Of a stretch of DNA of 64,000 nucleotides, positions 59,195 to 64,000 are shown one piece after another. Each line of letters begins with the position of its first letter. The first letter of the stretch is position 1. Made by a program: the position numbers and the translations under genes. Under the pieces are notes generated by a model that was not told where the DNA came from, did not search any database, and worked only from the letters and a program-made list of their open reading frames with translations. The DNA comes from Bryobacterales bacterium (lineage in GTDB: Bacteria; Acidobacteriota; Terriglobia; Bryobacterales; Bryobacteraceae), in assembly GCA_016789905.1 (NCBI GenBank), contig JAEUQC010000115.1, positions 41,232 through 105,231 on the forward strand, written 5' to 3'.

Positions 59195-61911
59195 ATGAGG
59201 GTGTCCGTGCTCAGATCCTGCGTTCTTGCTCTTTCGGCTTGGAGTCTTGCGCTGTCCGGCAGCGTTCCAACTTTCGTATCGTCGAGTCCAACATCCTCGT
59301 CGACGTCTCCTCAAACTTTTTCCTTTACCCGCAGGGACACGCGAATGGAAACGCGGACTTGGTAAGGGCGTATTTCCTGATCAATACGCATCCGACGATT
59401 CCGCAAAACGTCTGCCATGGGTTTTACGGCCGGGGAAGCAACGCTTTCTATCTCTTCGATGACGCTCTAGTTACAGTTCTGGGGCCATTGGCGCCCGGTA
59501 GCGTTGGAACGTTGTCGAATAGTCAATGCACGATCTACGGCGCGGGTTCCGGTGTGACGGCAACAACCGCCACGGATGTAACCGTTGCAATTCGAATCGG
59601 CCTAACCGGGACCTTCGCCGCCACACCCCAGACAGTGTATGTTTGGTTCGTCGATGCGGCATGGAACGGAACGGGCTGGGTGCAGGCCGCCACTTGGACT
59701 CTTGTCGCGCAGCAACCGCCGGCGTACGTCTCCGGTTCGCCATCGACATCGTCTACCGCGCCACAGGCGTTTACCGTTACCGCTCGGGATCAGAACGGTG
59801 CGACAGACATCCAGAGAATATACTTCCTCGTCAATACAACCCCAAGCATTCCGCAAAATGTGTGCCACGGCTTTTACGACCGAGCCAGCAACACCATTTA
59901 TCTCTTCAATGACGCGCTGACCGTATTGAATGGCCCGCTCACCCCCGGCAGCGCTGGCACGCTTTCCAATAGCCAATGCACGATCTACGGCACAGGTTCC
60001 GGTGTCACCGCGACAACCGCGACGGACATCACCCTAGCGCTCAGAATGGGACTCAATGGGGCGTTCGCCTCCACCGCCCAAAACGTCTATGTGTGGATCA
60101 CCGATGTCGCCGCAACGGGTACCGGGTGGGTCCAGATGGCCACATGGTCACTCGTCGCGCCGCAACCGCCGACGTATGTTTCCGGTTCGCCATCGAGTTC
60201 CGCCGCCTCACTTCAGACGTTTACCTTCACCGCGCGGGATCAGAATGGCGCCACAGACATCCAAAGAATATATTTCCTCGTCAACACGAGCCCAAGCACG
60301 CCACAGAACGTTTGTCACGGCTTTTACGACAGGCCCAGCAACGCCATTTACCTCTTTAACGACGCACTGACCGTCTTAAATGGCCCGCTCACGCCCGGTA
60401 GCGCTGGCACGCTTTCCAACAGCCAATGCACAATCTACGGTTCGGGTTCCGGTGTCACCACGACAACCGCCACCGACATCACTCTGGCGCTCAGAATGGG
60501 TCTCAATGGGACGTTCGCCGCCACTGCGCAAAATGTCTATGTGTGGATCACCGATGCCGCCGGAACCGGCACGGGTTGGGTCCAGATGGCAACATGGGCT
60601 ATCGCCGGGCCCCCGGCCACGATGTCCTACTCGACCACTCCGGAGTCCATTGGTGGTGGCGGGAGTTGTGTACTAACGGCTGACCCACCCGTCTACACAA
60701 TCCAGCGGGCCAACGGAAACCAGATCAACATATCCGCTAGAATGGCTGTGAATGGGCCCATTCAAGGGAACTGGCGGGTGACTGTGCAACTCTTCGTCTT
60801 TTTCTCCGGGCAGAGTTTCGGCCATGGAATTCCGGACGCGACTGTCAACTTCAGCTCAGCGACACCAAGTGGCACGCAGTACGGCCCAATCGGCAGCGTC
60901 TCTCTGGAGCCGCGCGGTTCCGGAGCGTACCATGTCCGTGCTGCCACGTGGGGCGTTTGCAATGGGCAAACAATCTACTATCAAGGGCCTATTGCGGATT
61001 CCTCCCCGTTCCCGGTCCAGCGGCCGACGGTTTTTGTCCCTGATTCCGCCGGTAATCCTACCGGACTGACGAGCGCCGACTTCTGGTACCTCAATGGGGC
61101 TCCGTCAACGGATGGTTACTACACGCAGTATCGTCTCGCCATGAATCCGAACACAACGCCCGGTCAGGGAACCTACGGCTATTCGTGGATTACTAACGAC
61201 AATTCGAAGCTCGACCTGATTCCGGAAAACCCGGCGACTAAGGTAATCATTGTGTCAAAGGGATCGAGCACGCCGGGGTATCCGTCAGGCGAGATCACGG
61301 TCAAGGCGTCTTTGAATGGCTTTACCTCTCTTGCCTTCCAGGTGAGAATCAATACGCCGCACCGGTTGCGGATGGGAAATAACGGTACGCCTTTTAATGA
61401 AACTTGTAGCACCATTTATGGCAGTCCTGCATACATAGGATACCAAAGCGGTTATGTCTATAATATCCTCGACCTGACCGGCGCCGTCCTTACTCCCATA
61501 ATTACCCACGAGACACTAGAAAACCGGAAGGTCGTCGTGCCGGGAGGCTCATCGTCTAACTGGGCGACGATGCCATCTCGAGGGACATGGACCCCTGGAA
61601 ATCCTGATCATTGGGGACAAATCGACAACGCTTGGGCATTTATCGACAACTACCGGGTATGCAGCGGTCCGACCCTGATAGAGTTGACACCATTACCCTT
61701 TGATCCAACTCCAAATGCGCCAGCCGCCCCTGTTGTCAACTTCACACAAAAGTTCTGGGTCGGGACAACCACACCAGAAGCGACGAATACCTTTACTGGG
61801 AAATGCGTTCAGCGTAACACGGCGTTATTAAGGCAAAGCATCGGGAGCGTGGATGCTATCGTCTCGCCTGCTACGTCCGCACAATGCGCCTCTGGTGTTT
61901 TTGTGAACTAG
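59195..61911 (+). CDS. Exported triple-repeat protein, frame-broken near its N-terminus
   Basis: The likely product begins at ATG 59195 (or GTG 59201, six bases after GAGAGGA) with a signal peptide MRVSVLRSCVLALSAWSLAL. It goes on to SVPTFVSSSPTSSSTSPQTF, which matches the opening of the later repeats. That frame stops at TAA 59363-59365. The rest, from about 59344, reads on in the -1 frame to 61911. Three repeats of 150 residues (for example QNGATDIQRIYFLVN, PQNVCHGFYDR, NSQCTIYG) are followed by about 430 residues of unrecognised, beta-rich sequence with several cysteines. No active site is seen. Removing one CG from CGCG at 59340-59343 restores a single frame. It is either a pseudogene, a phase-variable gene or a sequencing error. 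Confidence 0.65.
59267..60617 (+). repeat. Three tandem 450-bp coding repeats
   Basis: Equivalent positions (for example the CHGFY motif) recur at exact 450-base intervals: 59412, 59862 and 60312. Units 2 (59719-60168) and 3 (60169-60617) are nearly identical at DNA level. Unit 1 (59267-59718) is more diverged and is 452 bases long, the two extra bases being the frame-breaking CG. Confidence 0.8.
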
Positions 61912-61949
61912 ACGTCACGTCACCACTTGTCAATAAGCGAGGAACTAAG

Positions 61950-63104
61950 ATGCGTACTCTAATTCTGCTTCTTGTGATGTTTTTCACGACACAAACTTCC
62001 AGTTTCTCCACTGGTATCGATGAACTGCTGGGCAAAGCCTCAACGGTTGTCGAAGGTGCAGTGATACACAGCCACGTTGACGGCTCGGCGACAACACTCA
62101 AGATTGAGGTAAGTTCCGTCCTGTTGGGTTCGGTAAGGCCAGGGGATACGATAACGGTTGAGTGCAATAGCCTCAAGCATGTTTTCCAAGGCCTCAATCC
62201 CCAGCCATGGGCGTATCCGCAAATATTTTTCTTGCGGGCGATAAAATTGGATAGTTGGGCCTGTGTTCCGGTCGATATGCGAGGCCATTCGGCACTTGGC
62301 TACCTGGGTTACCCTCAGGCACCGCCTTGTCCGGAAGGCGCTTTGCAGGTTTTGGGCCCACAATCTGTTCGGGAGAGAATTCTAACCCGAGTGGCGGAAT
62401 CGGCACTATGTGGCGCACGCCCTTCTTGGCCGAGAGTACTTGACGCGTCATCTCGTGCACTAGCCACGAACGATTCGCCTAATCCGCGCGTACCGGACGG
62501 AATATCTGACTTCGATCGGCGCCTCTTTAGAGAGTTGGTGAAATCCCCCCGCCGCGAGCTTCACATTGAAGCCATTCAGGCGCTGCTAACCCTTGGGGAT
62601 CCCTTGCCGTTTGACCTGCTTGCCACAACTTATAAGGAGTACCGGAATAGCAAACAGGAGTGGTGGACGATTGGAGCCACAATTGAGCGAACCCTTGAGG
62701 ATCCGGCGATAATCCCGCAACTAAAGAAGTTACTTCCCATCAAGGATGCCCAGTTGCAGTTAGCGATTGCAACGGCTTTACAACGCTTTCACACTCCAGC
62801 GGCCGTGGTGATTCTCGGAAAAATGCTTGAGGCGCAGGACATCGAGAAGCCGTTGGCCTTGGTAGCCGCGAAGGGACTGGCGGAGTTTGCCAACGGATGC
62901 CCGATGACCACACAGGGTTCCTTTAAAACGCCCGCCGACTTCTTCCCTCATTGTGATGAAAAGGCTCCGTTCCGGACGGATGAGACGGTGAAGAATTCGG
63001 GTCCCGGCGCCGGCTTCAGCGGCGACGATAACTGGCATATCACTTTTTGGAAACATTGGTGGTCACGAAATGACGTCCGCGTCGCCGCGTTAGCGGCTCA
63101 GTAG
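61950..63104 (+). CDS. Exported HEAT-like protein of unknown function
   Basis: A 384-residue protein with a signal peptide (MRTLILLLVMFFTTQTSSF). Residues about 25-110 form a beta region (VVEGAVIHSHVDG; LKIEVSSVLLGSVRPGDTITVEC) resembling small exported acidobacterial domains. Residues about 205-330 are helix pairs with HEAT character (LHIEAIQALLTLGDPLPFDLL; ALQRFHTPAAVVILGKMLEAQD; PLALVAAKGLAEF). A GAGGAA precedes the ATG. It lies 38 bases behind the triple-repeat gene and shares its lower GC and less biased codons, so the two were probably acquired together. No function can be named. Confidence 0.65.
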   Translation: MRTLILLLVMFFTTQTSSFSTGIDELLGKASTVVEGAVIHSHVDGSATTLKIEVSSVLLGSVRPGDTITVECNSLKHVFQGLNPQPWAYPQIFFLRAIKLDSWACVPVDMRGHSALGYLGYPQAPPCPEGALQVLGPQSVRERILTRVAESALCGARPSWPRVLDASSRALATNDSPNPRVPDGISDFDRRLFRELVKSPRRELHIEAIQALLTLGDPLPFDLLATTYKEYRNSKQEWWTIGATIERTLEDPAIIPQLKKLLPIKDAQLQLAIATALQRFHTPAAVVILGKMLEAQDIEKPLALVAAKGLAEFANGCPMTTQGSFKTPADFFPHCDEKAPFRTDETVKNSGPGAGFSGDDNWHITFWKHWWSRNDVRVAALAAQ

Positions 63105-63390
63105 AACCCCGCCTCGACGCTCCGCCGTGAACTTGAAAACCGAGCTCCCAGTCCCGGCCCCTAGCGCCAATCGCGTTTTCGTGATCTGGAAACTTGCCAT
63201 CCATCTGGCCCATTTCTCGAATACGGCCGCGCCATCCGGCGACGAGGTCATATTCCTTGGATGACTCGGAGCGAATGAGCACAGAGCCATAGAACAGAAC
63301 AACGGTGACCAAACGAATCGTCTGGACTGACCACGCCGAGGCCTCAACACACTGACAATGGGGCGCATCATTTAGCAGCCCATCGTCTAA
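63105..63390 (+). other. Intergenic stretch without a convincing gene
   Basis: No supported gene is seen in these 286 bases. Minus-strand frames cross it, but their products are low-complexity or lack family character. It may hold decayed coding DNA. Confidence 0.4.
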
Positions 63391-63711
63391 CAGATCCTCA
63401 AGACCCTCGCCCGCCACCTCCACCGGCGAGGGCGCCACCAAGCCGCTAAAGGCGTGCATCCGCCCATGATCCGCCTCCGCGCCCAGAAACACCTCGTCTT
63501 CTTCCGCGATCACGGTGACTATCTCGAAATCGACCGTGTCCTCGACCGCAAAGAAGCCTACCGCTGGCTCCTCTGGCAGTTAAACGTCCATAATCTCCAT
63601 GGAGCTGATTCCAAGAAGTTGCCAACTGCTCCGCACTACCAAGCGGGTGAGGCGCTTCGATGTTCCGCGAGTCGTGAAACGGGGTCTTGGAACGCCTTCG
63701 GAAAAACCTAA
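63391..63711 (+). pseudogene. Possible remnant of a ParE/RelE-type toxin gene
   Basis: The frame is open from 63391, after an in-frame TAA. From ATG 63466 the product reads IRLRAQKHLVFFRDHGDYLE followed by IDRVLDRKEAYRWLLWQ. This resembles the C-terminal strands of ParE/RelE toxins ('h.vFYR...g.v.I.RVLh.r.d'). The N-terminal half of such a toxin is not seen in frame, and no antitoxin is next to it. The segment after about 63600 looks unrelated. The call rests on this short similarity only. Confidence 0.35.
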
Positions 63712-64000
63712 CTGCCGAGTTTAGGTTGATTGGCCTCCGGCAGGGCGGAAGGCTGCCCTGGAGAGGCAGCACGGGGAGTGGCGGGAGAACATACGAACGT
63801 TATCCGAACCGCCGTCCAAAAACAGGACCGGTCCCCGCGAGGCGCGGCGGTTTCCGCTGACGCCCGATAACTTTGAGTTATGTCCTCCCGCCGTCGAATG
63901 TATCGGTTGGTCCGCACATTCGTTGAATCTACGCCCTGTTATCCCCCTCAAGGGGGATTGCTTGATGCCGCGCTTTGCGCGGTAAGGTATTCATCTTGTC
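63712..64000. other. Terminal intergenic region with three short inverted repeats
   Basis: No supported gene. Perfect inverted repeats are seen at 63867-63881 (ATAACT/AGTTAT, spacer TTG), 63941-63958 (ATCCCCCT/AGGGGGAT, spacer CA) and 63968-63982 (CCGCGC/GCGCGG, spacer TTT). None has a clear U-tract. They may be part of an element or structured RNA continuing beyond the window. Confidence 0.4.

Noticed and set aside
59316..59330. A run of five T residues (CTTTTTCC) as a programmed -1 frameshift site.
   Set aside because: A slip there would replace the FTFTRRD part that matches the repeats. The length excess maps to the CGCG at 59340-59343 instead, and no heptamer of the right phase is present.
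59062..59343. The upstream part of the long frame that reaches 61911, taken as the N-terminus of the triple-repeat protein.
   Set aside because: It lacks a signal peptide and repeat similarity. The alternative frame from 59195 has both a signal peptide and the expected repeat opening.
63040..63513. A 157-codon minus-strand frame.
   Set aside because: No recognisable domain, no convincing ribosome site, and it overlaps the end of the HEAT-like gene and the toxin-like fragment.
63931..63947. CCCTGTTATCCC, similar to part of a homing endonuclease site and to a conserved 23S rRNA string.
   Set aside because: Only about a dozen bases match and the flanks do not resemble rRNA or an intron.

Overview
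The window looks like chromosomal DNA of a GC-rich acidobacterium of the Solibacter/Bryobacter type (inference). Two large secreted proteins (7855-12297 and 23604-26024) end in the same roughly 220-residue C-terminal domain, the TIGR03437 type known mainly from Solibacter-like genomes. The cell-wall genes indicate a meso-diaminopimelate, Gram-negative type envelope. No tRNA, rRNA, CRISPR array or insertion sequence was recognised.

Region 1 (1-16.8 kb) is an accessory metabolic and secretory patchwork. It holds the end of an AtuA-like gene coupled to an acyl-CoA carboxylase carboxyltransferase, an AI-2E-family permease, a serine hydrolase, a polysaccharide deacetylase, a Ca/Na antiporter, an exported FAD oxidoreductase and a giant NHL-repeat protein. 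A sulfatase/sodium-symporter pair lies divergent from an exported propeller-like protein. Region 2 (16.7-21.3 kb) has a di-haem cytochrome c lipoprotein with a possible 29-residue ORF behind it, the rpsO-pnp pair and a short-chain dehydrogenase. Region 3 (21.3-27.2 kb) carries modB-modC without modA, coupled to a ThiE/TenI-like gene, then an astacin metalloprotease and L-2-hydroxyglutarate oxidase. Region 4 (27.2-35.8 kb, minus strand) has a reduced tad/Flp pilus locus (cpaB-tadB-tadC), in which CpaB appears fused to a secretin-like C-terminal domain, followed by a lipoprotein, an amino-acid permease, a glycosyltransferase, a HEAT-repeat protein and another dehydrogenase.

Region 5 (35.8-42.6 kb, minus strand) is a probable long housekeeping operon: ppa, acyP, an unknown gene, apt, ispE, prs, rplY, pth, rpsF, rpsR, rplI, closed by a strong terminator. 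Region 6 (42.7-59.0 kb, plus strand) is the division and cell-wall (dcw) cluster: mraZ, rsmH, ftsL, ftsI, murE, murF, mraY, murD, ftsW, murG, murC, ftsQ, ftsA, ftsZ. It has a recognisable promoter and a 10-bp-phased MraZ-box array. murB and ddl are absent, and RsmH is unusually divergent.

Region 7 (59.0-64.0 kb) is compositionally different, with visibly lower GC and less biased third positions, and is probably acquired. It contains an exported protein with three 150-residue repeats whose reading frame is broken by a 2-bp slip in the first repeat, an exported HEAT-like protein, and what may be the remnant of a ParE/RelE-type toxin. The most unusual items are the CpaB-secretin fusion in the reduced tad locus and the frame-broken triple-repeat gene.
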